A DNA stretch of 21,806 bases from an uncultured Clostridia bacterium (GTDB lineage Bacteria; Bacillota; Clostridia; Oscillospirales; CAG-272): positions 1-21,806 of the forward strand of contig CAJGCT010000031.1 in NCBI GenBank assembly GCA_904501985.1. The letters run 5' to 3'. The notes under the pieces were generated by a model that ran no database searches, was not told the DNA's origin, and saw only the letters and a list, made by a program, of their open reading frames with translations. This document shows, one piece after another, positions 6,956-13,952 of this stretch (position 1 is the first letter of the stretch; every line of letters starts with the position of its first letter). Both the position numbers and the translations under genes were made by a program.

Positions 6956-7375
6956 ATGGAAATTGCTATCATCGCGGACGACAAAAAAAAGGAACTAATG
7001 ACACAGTTTTGCATAGCATACTGCGGAATTTTATGTAAACACAATCTGTGCGCTACAGGTATAACAGGCAAGTATATATCAGAAGCCACAGGTCTTAATA
7101 TAGAACGTCTGCTGTCAGGCTCTCAGGGCGGAACACAGCAGATAACCTCCCGCCTTGCGTACAATGAGATAGATCTGCTTATTTATTTCAGAGATACCTC
7201 CACGGATTCTCCCTATGACGAGGAGGGGCACAATCTTCTTCGTATGTGCGATGTATACAATGTGCCTGTTGCGACAAATATCGCCACAGCCGAGGTGCTG
7301 GTGTGCGCACTTGAAAGCGGCGGACTCGATTGGCGCGAGATTGTAAACCCGAAATCGGATTACAACAGAAGATAA
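6956..7375 (+). CDS. mgsA: Methylglyoxal synthase-like protein with altered active site
   Basis: Homologous along its length (139 aa) to methylglyoxal synthase, which converts dihydroxyacetone phosphate to methylglyoxal and phosphate. Fold motifs remain: IAIIADDKKK (3-12), ATGITG (33-38), SGSQGGTQQ (54-62), IDLLIYFRD (72-80), NVPVATNIATAE (102-113). Against E. coli MgsA as I recall it, the catalytic base Asp71 is Thr60, His19 is Asp8, His98 is Tyr87, Asp101 is Glu90 and Pro92 is Thr81; Asp20 (D9), Asp91 (D80) and Thr48 (T37) are kept. Classical activity is therefore doubtful, and a ligand-sensing or divergent enzyme role is possible. AAAGGA lies about 9 nt before the ATG. It is probably co-transcribed with the MinD-like gene and ends at a strong terminator. 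Family membership is firm; function is not. Confidence 0.85.
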   Translation: MEIAIIADDKKKELMTQFCIAYCGILCKHNLCATGITGKYISEATGLNIERLLSGSQGGTQQITSRLAYNEIDLLIYFRDTSTDSPYDEEGHNLLRMCDVYNVPVATNIATAEVLVCALESGGLDWREIVNPKSDYNRR

Positions 7376-7389
7376 ACGAATAATTTAAC

Positions 7390-7433
7390 AAAACCCGATT
7401 GATGTCACATGACACCAATCGGGTTTTTGTTTT
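7390..7433 (+). terminator. Terminator between convergent genes, probably bidirectional
   Basis: A 12-bp stem AAAACCCGATTG (7390-7401) / CAATCGGGTTTT (7416-7427), extended past one mismatch by TGTC/GACA with an ACAT loop. A T-rich tract follows on the plus strand. On the minus strand the stem is followed by TTTTGTTAAATT, so it can also serve the convergent ygjV-like gene. Confidence 0.88.
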
Positions 7434-7452
7434 GATTTTTGGGGTGACAGTC

Positions 7453-8004
7453 TTATTTAAGCTCCTCTTTTTTTCGGTCATGGCGGAGCATACCGATGAT
7501 TATGGATACAAGACTTACTGCTTCACATATTATGCCGCCTATTGCTGCCTGTGTGATATTATAAATTAGCCATGAGGGAGAGCTTATGAGTGCCAGACGG
7601 CGTACCGCTTTTCCGTCCTTCATATAGAAGCTGACGGTGGATGCGATAATACCGATTATGGGGAGAAATTCAATTACAAGGTTAAAGGGCGTCGGCTCTT
7701 TGTCAAAAACAAGGAAAGTTGACGCATATGTAAGAAGAAACGCTCCGATAAAGCCGTATACCCAAATCACTTTATCTGCACGGAATTTCTCCTTATTTGA
7801 GAAAACAATCGCTCTGAGGACTGCGAGGAAATTGATAATTCCGCCCGTAATCGCCCCAAGCATCAAAAAATTGATAACAAACAGTCCCGAACCGAAAAAC
7901 TGCGTAATTATGATATCGCGCTGATTCTTTCTCTGGTAGGAAAGAATATTCAGCGTCATTGCAACAATTCCGATTATCTGCGCGATTATTTTATAGGGCG
8001 TCAT
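7453..8004 (-). CDS. YgjV-family inner membrane protein
   Basis: Integral membrane protein of 183 aa resembling the YgjV family (small multi-pass proteins of unknown function). Seen: about six hydrophobic segments covering nearly the whole chain, the signature-like N-terminus IAQIIGIVAMTLNILSYQRKNQRDIIITQFFGS (described rather than scored), and a basic C-terminal tail RHDRKKEELK. The ATG at 8004 has GGAGG 9 nt upstream, and a consensus promoter precedes it. It is monocistronic and convergent with the mgsA-like gene. No transport substrate can be assigned. Confidence 0.78.
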   Translation of the reverse strand: MTPYKIIAQIIGIVAMTLNILSYQRKNQRDIIITQFFGSGLFVINFLMLGAITGGIINFLAVLRAIVFSNKEKFRADKVIWVYGFIGAFLLTYASTFLVFDKEPTPFNLVIEFLPIIGIIASTVSFYMKDGKAVRRLALISSPSWLIYNITQAAIGGIICEAVSLVSIIIGMLRHDRKKEELK

Positions 8005-8041
8005 AAATATGTACCTCCGAAGCCTTAAAATTCCACGTGTA

Positions 8042-8070
8042 ATTATACATTATCCGCCTCGCTTTGTCAA
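8042..8070 (-). promoter_or_regulatory. Sigma-A promoter for the ygjV-like gene
   Basis: Read on the minus strand: TTGACA (complement of 8065-8070), 17-nt spacer, TATAAT (complement of 8042-8047). Both hexamers match consensus. The start codon is about 37 nt downstream. Confidence 0.9.
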
Positions 8071-8164
8071 TAGAAATTATCGCGTAGTAACAGGGAAATT
8101 TCTTCTGTCATTATAACCACTAAAATATTACATACTAAGATGAAGAATATTTACAAAATGCTCA

Positions 8165-8193
8165 TTGTAATTTATGTTAAAATGAGGTATAAT
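8165..8193 (+). promoter_or_regulatory. Promoter for glyA
   Basis: TTGTAA (8165-8170), 17-nt spacer, TATAAT (8188-8193). The leader to the ATG is only about 30 nt, so there is no room for a glycine riboswitch or T-box. Confidence 0.75.
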
Positions 8194-8229
8194 TATTGTA
8201 ATTATATTTATATTAAAGGAGTACCTGCA

Positions 8230-9477
8230 ATGATTAAGGAAAACATGGAATTTATAAAGAGCTTCGACCCCGAAATAGGCGAAGCAATCGAGAAGGAATA
8301 TGCACGTCAGCAGAGAGGGCTTGAGCTTATCGCATCGGAAAATGTGGTATCCCCTGCTGTTATGGCTTCTATGGGCACCGTACTTACCAACAAATATGCC
8401 GAGGGTTATCCCGGAAAGCGTTATTACGGCGGATGCGAGTGCGTTGATATAGCTGAAAATATCGCTATTGAGCGCGCCTGCAAGCTTTTTGGTGCTGAGC
8501 ACGCAAATGTTCAGCCTCACTCCGGTGCACAGGCAAACACTGCTGTATATCTTGCGCTCATCAATCCCGGCGATACCGTTATGGGTATGAATTTGGCTCA
8601 CGGCGGTCATCTCACCCACGGAAGCCCTGTAAACATCTCCGGCATCCTCTATAACTTCGTTCCCTACGGCGTTGAGGACGACGGCAGAATCGACTACGAC
8701 AAGGTAGAGTTTCTGGCAAAAGAAAACAAGCCCAAGCTTATCGTTGCCGGCGCATCCGCATATCCGAGAATCATCGACTTCAAGCGTCTCTCCGAGATTG
8801 CAAAGGAAGTGGGAGCATATCTCATGGTAGATATGGCTCACATCGCAGGTCTTGTAGCCGCAGGACTTCATCCCTCTCCTGTACCCTATGCGGACGTAGT
8901 TACCACTACAACCCATAAGACTCTCCGCGGTCCGAGAGGCGGTCTCATCCTCTGCCGCGAGGAGCTTGCAAAGCAGATCAACAAGGCTATTTTCCCCGGC
9001 ACGCAGGGTGGTCCTCTCATGCACGTTATCGCTTCCAAGGCAGTATGCTTCGGCGAAGCACTCAAGCCCGAATTTAAGGCATATCAGGAGCAGATCATAA
9101 AGAACTCAAAGGCTCTTGCCGATGCTCTTGTTGCAGAAGGCTTCGACCTTGTATCCGGCGGTACTGACAATCACCTTATGCTGGTTGACCTTCGCTCTAT
9201 GGGTATCACCGGCAAGCAGCTCGAAAAGCAGCTTGACGAGGTATATATCACTGTTAATAAGAACGCTATCCCCAACGACCCCGAATCTCCCTTCGTAACA
9301 AGCGGTGTGCGTATCGGTACTCCTGCTGTTACCTCCCGCGGTCTTAAGGAGGATGATATGCGTACCATCGCACATCTTATAAAGCTTACCGCAACCGATT
9401 TTGAAAACTCCGCCGATTACATCCGCGCTGAGGTTACCAAGATCTGCGACAAATATCCGCTCTACGAGGGCAAATAA
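8230..9477 (+). CDS. glyA: Serine hydroxymethyltransferase
   Basis: PLP enzyme that interconverts serine and glycine, loading one-carbon units onto tetrahydrofolate. The 415-aa length is standard. Seen: LELIASENVVSP (31-42), PGKRYYGGCECVD (61-73), QPHSGAQAN (95-103), DMAHIAGLVAAG (201-212) and the PLP-lysine motif TTTTHKTLRGPRGG with K230. The start is the ATG at 8230, 8 nt after AAAGGAG; reading the frame open to 8140 adds 30 unrelated residues spanning the promoter, so the longer form is rejected. It heads the long plus-strand run to rsmG. cinA begins about 50 nt downstream with no terminator between them. Confidence 0.98.
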   Translation: MIKENMEFIKSFDPEIGEAIEKEYARQQRGLELIASENVVSPAVMASMGTVLTNKYAEGYPGKRYYGGCECVDIAENIAIERACKLFGAEHANVQPHSGAQANTAVYLALINPGDTVMGMNLAHGGHLTHGSPVNISGILYNFVPYGVEDDGRIDYDKVEFLAKENKPKLIVAGASAYPRIIDFKRLSEIAKEVGAYLMVDMAHIAGLVAAGLHPSPVPYADVVTTTTHKTLRGPRGGLILCREELAKQINKAIFPGTQGGPLMHVIASKAVCFGEALKPEFKAYQEQIIKNSKALADALVAEGFDLVSGGTDNHLMLVDLRSMGITGKQLEKQLDEVYITVNKNAIPNDPESPFVTSGVRIGTPAVTSRGLKEDDMRTIAHLIKLTATDFENSADYIRAEVTKICDKYPLYEGK

Positions 9478-9528
9478 TTATTATCCCTCAACGGGGAGTT
9501 CACCACAGCGCAAAAAGGAGATATGTAT

Positions 9529-10791
9529 ATGATAAAAATACGCTCTGCCGAAATTCTTTCGGTGGGAACTGAGCTGCTGCTTGGCGATATAGTAAATACC
9601 GATTCGGCATTTATCTCTCGCCGGCTGGCGGCACTTGGAATAAATCAGTACTACCAAGGCGTTGTTGGGGACAACCCCGAAAGGCTTGAGTCGGCTCTTT
9701 CTCTGTCGCTTTCAAGAAGCGATCTTGTTATCCTGACGGGCGGTCTTGGTCCAACATACGACGATCTCACCAAGGAGACCGCCGCAAGGCTTATGGGACG
9801 CTCCATGTATCTACACGAGGAGAGTCTTCAGCGTATGATGGCGCGCTTTGAAAAGCGCGGTCTTACCATGACCGAGAACAACAAAAAGCAGGCATATATG
9901 CCTGAGGGTGCTATTGTATTCAAGAACGACTACGGCACAGCTCCGGGCCTTGCCATGGAGGACGAGGAAAAGGGCAAAATCATCATAATGCTCCCCGGTC
10001 CGCCCCGTGAGTGCGAGCCGCTTTTCTCGGAACAGGTTGAGCCGTATCTGAGAGGCTTCTCCGACAGAGTGTTTTTCTCCAAAACCGTGAACATCTTCGG
10101 CATGGGCGAATCCCGTGTGGAATCAATTCTGCGCGAGGAGATGCTTGGCGCATCCAATCCCACCGTTGCTCCCTACGCCAAGGACGGCGAAGTACAGCTC
10201 CGCGTTACGGCATCGGGAAAAAGCGAGGCTGAATGTGTCGAGATGTGCGACAGAGAAATAGAAAAAATAAAGGCAACAGAGGTTGGCGGCTTTATCTACG
10301 GTGTGGATGCAGGCAGTCTTGAGGATGCTCTTGTAGCCGAACTAATCCGGCAGAACAAAAAAATCGCCTGTGCGGAGTCCTGCACGGGTGGATATGTGGC
10401 AAAACGCATTACCAATGTAAGCGGTTCAAGCGCAGTTCTTGACGGAAGCATTGTAACCTACGCCAACCGCGTAAAAGAAAAGTTTGTAGGTGTTTCCCAT
10501 GAAACGCTGGAAGCACACGGTGCTGTATCAAGAGAAACCGCAATAGAGATGGCGCGCGGTGTAAAAGAACTCTTCGGCGCAGATATCGGTATATCTACCA
10601 CAGGCGTGGCAGGTCCTACCGGCGGAACTCCCGAAAAGCCTGTCGGCAGAGTATATGTGGGAGTCGTCTGCGACGGATATGAGGAAGTTCGTGAGCTTAA
10701 TATCGGAAACGGACTCCAGACTCGCGAATATGTGCGGTATGTAAGCGCATCAAACGCGCTTGATCTTGCAAGACGCGCAATTACAAAATAA
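9529..10791 (+). CDS. cinA: CinA family protein, nicotinamide-nucleotide amidase/competence-damage inducible
   Basis: Two-domain CinA of 420 aa. The N-terminal MoCF-like domain (AEILSVGTELLLGDIVNTD, VILTGGLGPTYDDLT) carries the COG1058-type pyrophosphatase region. The C-terminal PncC domain (AESCTGG at about 282-288 with the catalytic Ser284; ISTTGVAGPTGG near 355-366) deamidates nicotinamide mononucleotide to NaMN in pyridine nucleotide salvage. The ATG at 9529 is chosen because AAGGAG (9515-9520) is 8 nt upstream; the ATG at 9523 is only 2 nt from it. Both domains look intact. It sits between glyA and the GHMP kinase with gaps of about 50 nt. Confidence 0.95.
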   Translation: MIKIRSAEILSVGTELLLGDIVNTDSAFISRRLAALGINQYYQGVVGDNPERLESALSLSLSRSDLVILTGGLGPTYDDLTKETAARLMGRSMYLHEESLQRMMARFEKRGLTMTENNKKQAYMPEGAIVFKNDYGTAPGLAMEDEEKGKIIIMLPGPPRECEPLFSEQVEPYLRGFSDRVFFSKTVNIFGMGESRVESILREEMLGASNPTVAPYAKDGEVQLRVTASGKSEAECVEMCDREIEKIKATEVGGFIYGVDAGSLEDALVAELIRQNKKIACAESCTGGYVAKRITNVSGSSAVLDGSIVTYANRVKEKFVGVSHETLEAHGAVSRETAIEMARGVKELFGADIGISTTGVAGPTGGTPEKPVGRVYVGVVCDGYEEVRELNIGNGLQTREYVRYVSASNALDLARRAITK

Positions 10792-10842
10792 CTTTCTGCA
10801 CTCGGCAGACACAAGATATTCCATAGGAAAGGACGATATGTC

Positions 10843-12123
10843 ATGAACGCAAAACAGCTCATTGCCGCAATTAACGGCGACAAATATGAAGCTATCTTCA
10901 CAGAGCTTTACGGAAAAGAAAATATCAGCGCTCAAAAAGCGCGCTACATAAACACCGTAAAGGAGTTTGCGGCACTCTTCGGCGAGGAACGCGAGATTTC
11001 TCTTTTCTCCGTTGCAGGCAGAAGTGAGATCTCCGGCAATCACACTGACCACAACTACGGCAAGGTTCTTGCCGCATCCATTGACCTCGATATAATCGCC
11101 GCCGCTTCCCCACGCGAGGATATGCGCATAAACATTAAATCCGAGGGATTCCCCATTGATGAGGTTGATATTACCGATCCCACCGTTGACGAAGCACTTT
11201 ATTATACCTCCAAGTCCATCATTTCGGGAATGTGCTCAGGCTTCCTTAAATACGGTCACAAGGTGGGCGGTTATGATGCCTACACCACATCAAACGTTTT
11301 CAAGGGCTCGGGACTTTCCTCCTCTGCGGCGTTTGAGGATATGGTAGGACTTATTCTCAACGGATTCTACAATGACGGCGAAGTGGACAACGCTGAGATC
11401 GCCAAGATCGCACAGTATTCCGAAAATGTATTCTTTGGCAAGCCCAGCGGTCTTATGGATCAGACTGCCTGCGCGGTTGGCGGATTTGTTGCCATTGACT
11501 TCAAGAATCCCAAAGAGCCTATAATCGAAAAGCTTCCATTTGACCTTACCGCGGCTGGATACAGCCTTTGTATCGTTAATACCGGCGGAAATCACGCAGA
11601 CCTTAACGAGGACTATGCTTCCGTCCCTGCGGAGATGAAAAAAATAGCTTCTTATTTCGGCAAGCAGGTGCTTCGCGAGGTTAAGCTCTCGGAAATACTC
11701 AAAAACATTAAGGCTCTTCGCGAATTTGCCGGTGACCGCGCTCTTATGCGTGCTATTCACTACAAAAACGAGAATGAGCGTGTTACCGCTCAGACTGCGG
11801 CACTGAAAAAAGGCGATATCGACGGATTTTTTGAGGGTGTTATGGCATCCGGAAACTCCAGCTTTAAATATCTCCAGAATGTGTACACCACAAAGAATAT
11901 AACCGAGCAGGGACTTTCTCTTGCCCTTTGCCTTGCTGAAATTGCCCTTGACGGCAAGAAGGCGGCTTACCGTGTACACGGCGGCGGATTTGCCGGCACT
12001 ATTCAGGCGTTTGTCAGAAACGAGGACATCCCTCATTTCAGAGAAGTGCTTGACGGGGCTTTCGGTGAGGGTGCTACCACCGTTCTTAAGGTTCGTCCCT
12101 ACGGCGCTATCCGTATAGAATAA
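10843..12123 (+). CDS. galK: Galactokinase-family GHMP kinase, substrate uncertain
   Basis: A 426-aa sugar kinase of the GHMP superfamily. Seen: an N-terminal galactokinase-like signature AGRSEISGNHTDH (58-70), the ATP-binding glycine-serine motif GSGLSSSAA (155-163), the catalytic aspartate in GLMDQ (D206), and motif 3 GGGFAG (380-385). Classical galactokinases have GEHTDY here, with the Glu and His contacting galactose; this protein has GNHTDH, so a different or broader substrate is possible. AAAGGA lies 9 nt before the ATG. No other galactose gene is in the window. The stop codon overlaps the start of the next gene (TAATG), suggesting translational coupling. Confidence 0.82.
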   Translation: MNAKQLIAAINGDKYEAIFTELYGKENISAQKARYINTVKEFAALFGEEREISLFSVAGRSEISGNHTDHNYGKVLAASIDLDIIAAASPREDMRINIKSEGFPIDEVDITDPTVDEALYYTSKSIISGMCSGFLKYGHKVGGYDAYTTSNVFKGSGLSSSAAFEDMVGLILNGFYNDGEVDNAEIAKIAQYSENVFFGKPSGLMDQTACAVGGFVAIDFKNPKEPIIEKLPFDLTAAGYSLCIVNTGGNHADLNEDYASVPAEMKKIASYFGKQVLREVKLSEILKNIKALREFAGDRALMRAIHYKNENERVTAQTAALKKGDIDGFFEGVMASGNSSFKYLQNVYTTKNITEQGLSLALCLAEIALDGKKAAYRVHGGGFAGTIQAFVRNEDIPHFREVLDGAFGEGATTVLKVRPYGAIRIE

Positions 12124-12596
12124 TGGCAAAAAAGAAAAAAAGAGCGAAAAAGACCGCGCCTGTCGGGATAACTCCCGGCGGCGCGGTTAAGGCGCGTCTT
12201 AAAGAATTCAATTGGCGTCGGATGGTTGTTATCCTGCTTTCCACTATTGCGGCATTTGCCCTTTACGAGGCACTTATTGCGGCAGAATTTCTGCGTATCG
12301 GTGGAATCCCGATAATTATGCCCGTGTACTTTACTATCGCCACAGTGCTCATATTTGCTGTCCTTCTTCTAAACCACGGAATCTCTCAAAAAGAGGTCAC
12401 TCCCGATATGTTCAAAGCAGAATACAAGGACATGGCAGAGGAGCTTTCCCAAAAAATAAATCGACACAAAGCTATCGCAAGAAAACTAATGCTTATCCTG
12501 CTTCCGTTTTTATTTGCGATATTTTTTGATATTATCTATCTTTTCTACGGCGATATTCTGAAAAATGCCTTATCTCTTATATTTGGTGGGGTATAA
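12123..12596 (+). CDS. Small membrane protein, unknown function
   Basis: Not recognised. A 157-aa protein with a highly basic N-terminus (KKKKRAKK at 3-10) and three hydrophobic segments at about 33-57, 62-83 and 120-148. A charged stretch with EEL and KINRHKAIARK lies between the second and third. The ATG shares one base with the stop of the GHMP kinase gene and has no separate strong ribosome binding site, so it is probably translated by coupling. Confidence 0.8.
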   Translation: MAKKKKRAKKTAPVGITPGGAVKARLKEFNWRRMVVILLSTIAAFALYEALIAAEFLRIGGIPIIMPVYFTIATVLIFAVLLLNHGISQKEVTPDMFKAEYKDMAEELSQKINRHKAIARKLMLILLPFLFAIFFDIIYLFYGDILKNALSLIFGGV

Positions 12597-12635
12597 TGCC
12601 GTAAGCTTCACAAAAGTCAGAAAGGAAGGCATAAA

Positions 12636-13418
12636 ATGCCTGTTTTTTCGGTGTGTACCCTGGCATCAAGCTCTAAGGGCAACTGTGTATATGTGCGTCT
12701 CGGGGATGATGAGCTGCTTATTGATGCAGGAATAAGCTGCAAACGTATTTGCGATACTTTACGGAGCCTTGACAGCGATATTTCCCGTATCAAAGCTATT
12801 TTTATAACCCATGAGCACTCCGACCATGTGTCAGGGCTTGAAACCATATCTAAAAAATACAAAATCCCCATACATATGACCGAGCCGTCGGCAATCTCAC
12901 ATCTCCGCTCCAAAAACACAGAGCATACCGCCGCCTGCACCGTAAGACATCCGCTTCTGTTTTGCGAAACGGTGGGTTCACTTACCGTAAGCTCCTTTGT
13001 TACGTCCCATGACAGCTCGGCAAGTGTGGGATACACTGTGACCGACGGCACAGCGGAGCACACTTTCGCCATTGCCACCGACCTTGGCTGTGTCACCGAT
13101 GAGGTGTGTGACGCACTCCTCGGTGTGCCAAGCGTGATACTCGAATCAAACCACGACGAAAATATGCTTCTGTGCGGACCGTACCCATATGAGCTTAAGC
13201 GCCGTATTCTGTCAAACCGAGGACATCTGTCAAATGAAGCCGCGGCTTCCCTTGTATCACGGCTTGCGGCGGCAGGAACAAAACGCATTCTCCTTGCGCA
13301 TCTCAGCGAGGAAAACAATCTTCCGGAGCTTGCCTATCACAGTGCGCTGGAAGCACTTGGCGGACGGGAGATATTTGTTGACGTAGCCGCTCCCGCTTCC
13401 CCAACACGGCTTATATGA
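12636..13418 (+). CDS. walJ: Metallo-beta-lactamase-fold hydrolase, WalJ/YycJ family
   Basis: A 260-aa MBL-fold protein. Seen: N-terminal LASSSKGNCVYV (9-20), metal-binding THEHSDH (58-64: H59, H61, D63, H64), then TSHD, ATDLG, ESNHD and LAHLSEENN, which supply the remaining metal and active-site positions. The motif set matches YycJ, a predicted exonuclease/phosphodiesterase encoded with WalRK in Bacillus and linked to DNA repair and cell-wall signalling. AAAGGAAGG precedes the ATG. It is followed by rlmH, as in the Bacillus yyc region, but walRK and the HtrA-type protease are missing here. Confidence 0.92.
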   Translation: MPVFSVCTLASSSKGNCVYVRLGDDELLIDAGISCKRICDTLRSLDSDISRIKAIFITHEHSDHVSGLETISKKYKIPIHMTEPSAISHLRSKNTEHTAACTVRHPLLFCETVGSLTVSSFVTSHDSSASVGYTVTDGTAEHTFAIATDLGCVTDEVCDALLGVPSVILESNHDENMLLCGPYPYELKRRILSNRGHLSNEAAASLVSRLAAAGTKRILLAHLSEENNLPELAYHSALEALGGREIFVDVAAPASPTRLI

Positions 13419-13446
13419 TTGTGATACCAAAAAAGAGGGTGAAACT

Positions 13447-13929
13447 ATGCTTCGAATACATATCGTTCACGTTGGAACGATAAAAGAGAAATATCTGACC
13501 GATGCGGTGGCTGAATACGAAAAGCGACTTTCCGCTTACTGTACACTTGATAATATATCGGTAAAGGAAGAAAAGCTTTCAGATAAGCCCTCTGCCGCGG
13601 AAACAGCAAATGCTGTAAGGCGCGAGGGAGAACGCATTCTTGCCGCACTCCCCCAGCGCGCCTATAACATCGCGCTTTGCGTTGAGGGAAAGCAGTGCTC
13701 AAGCGAGGCTTTTTCACGCCGCATCTCCGATATAGCAAACGAGGGATTTTCCGATATATGTCTTATAATAGGCGGCTCGGACGGTCTTTCCGATGAGGTA
13801 AAATCAGCCTGCCGTATGCGGCTGTCAATCTCCGAGATGACATTCCCCCACCAGCTCATGCGTGTTATACTGCTCGAACAGCTCTACCGCGCATTCAATA
13901 TCGCCGCCGGCGGTAAATATCACAAATAA
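13447..13929 (+). CDS. rlmH: 23S rRNA (pseudouridine1915-N3)-methyltransferase RlmH
   Basis: SPOUT-class methyltransferase that modifies pseudouridine 1915 in helix 69 of 23S rRNA on 70S ribosomes. The 160-aa length is exactly the family size. Seen: the SAM-binding knot region IIGGSDGLSDEV (about 107-118) and the near-invariant C-terminus MTFPHQLMRVILLEQLYRA...GGKYHK. The ribosome binding site is a modest GAGGGTG. It lies 28 nt after walJ and 23 nt before the WG-repeat gene. Confidence 0.97.
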   Translation: MLRIHIVHVGTIKEKYLTDAVAEYEKRLSAYCTLDNISVKEEKLSDKPSAAETANAVRREGERILAALPQRAYNIALCVEGKQCSSEAFSRRISDIANEGFSDICLIIGGSDGLSDEVKSACRMRLSISEMTFPHQLMRVILLEQLYRAFNIAAGGKYHK

Positions 13930-13952
13930 TCGGGGTATAAAGGATACACCAT

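Noticed and set aside
8140..8229. N-terminal extension of glyA by 30 codons.
   Set aside because: It spans the promoter hexamers, has no ribosome binding site, and the encoded residues are unlike the family; the ATG at 8230 has a good site.
8128..9024. 298-codon minus-strand frame opposite glyA.
   Set aside because: Antisense to a highly conserved gene with no motif or promoter support.
9478..9528. CTCAACGGGGAG in the glyA-cinA gap as a terminator.
   Set aside because: The possible stem is too short and there is no T-run after it; the gap looks like simple operon spacing.
10489..10504. TGTTTCCCATGAAACG inside cinA, resembling a third parS.
   Set aside because: The centre is CCAT rather than ACGT and the last base differs; about 12 of 16 bases match, so it is unlikely to be bound.
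12569..12597. TATAAT at 12592-12597 just before the WalJ gene, as a possible internal promoter.
   Set aside because: No recognisable -35 at 16-18 nt and no extended -10; it overlaps the end of the preceding coding sequence.
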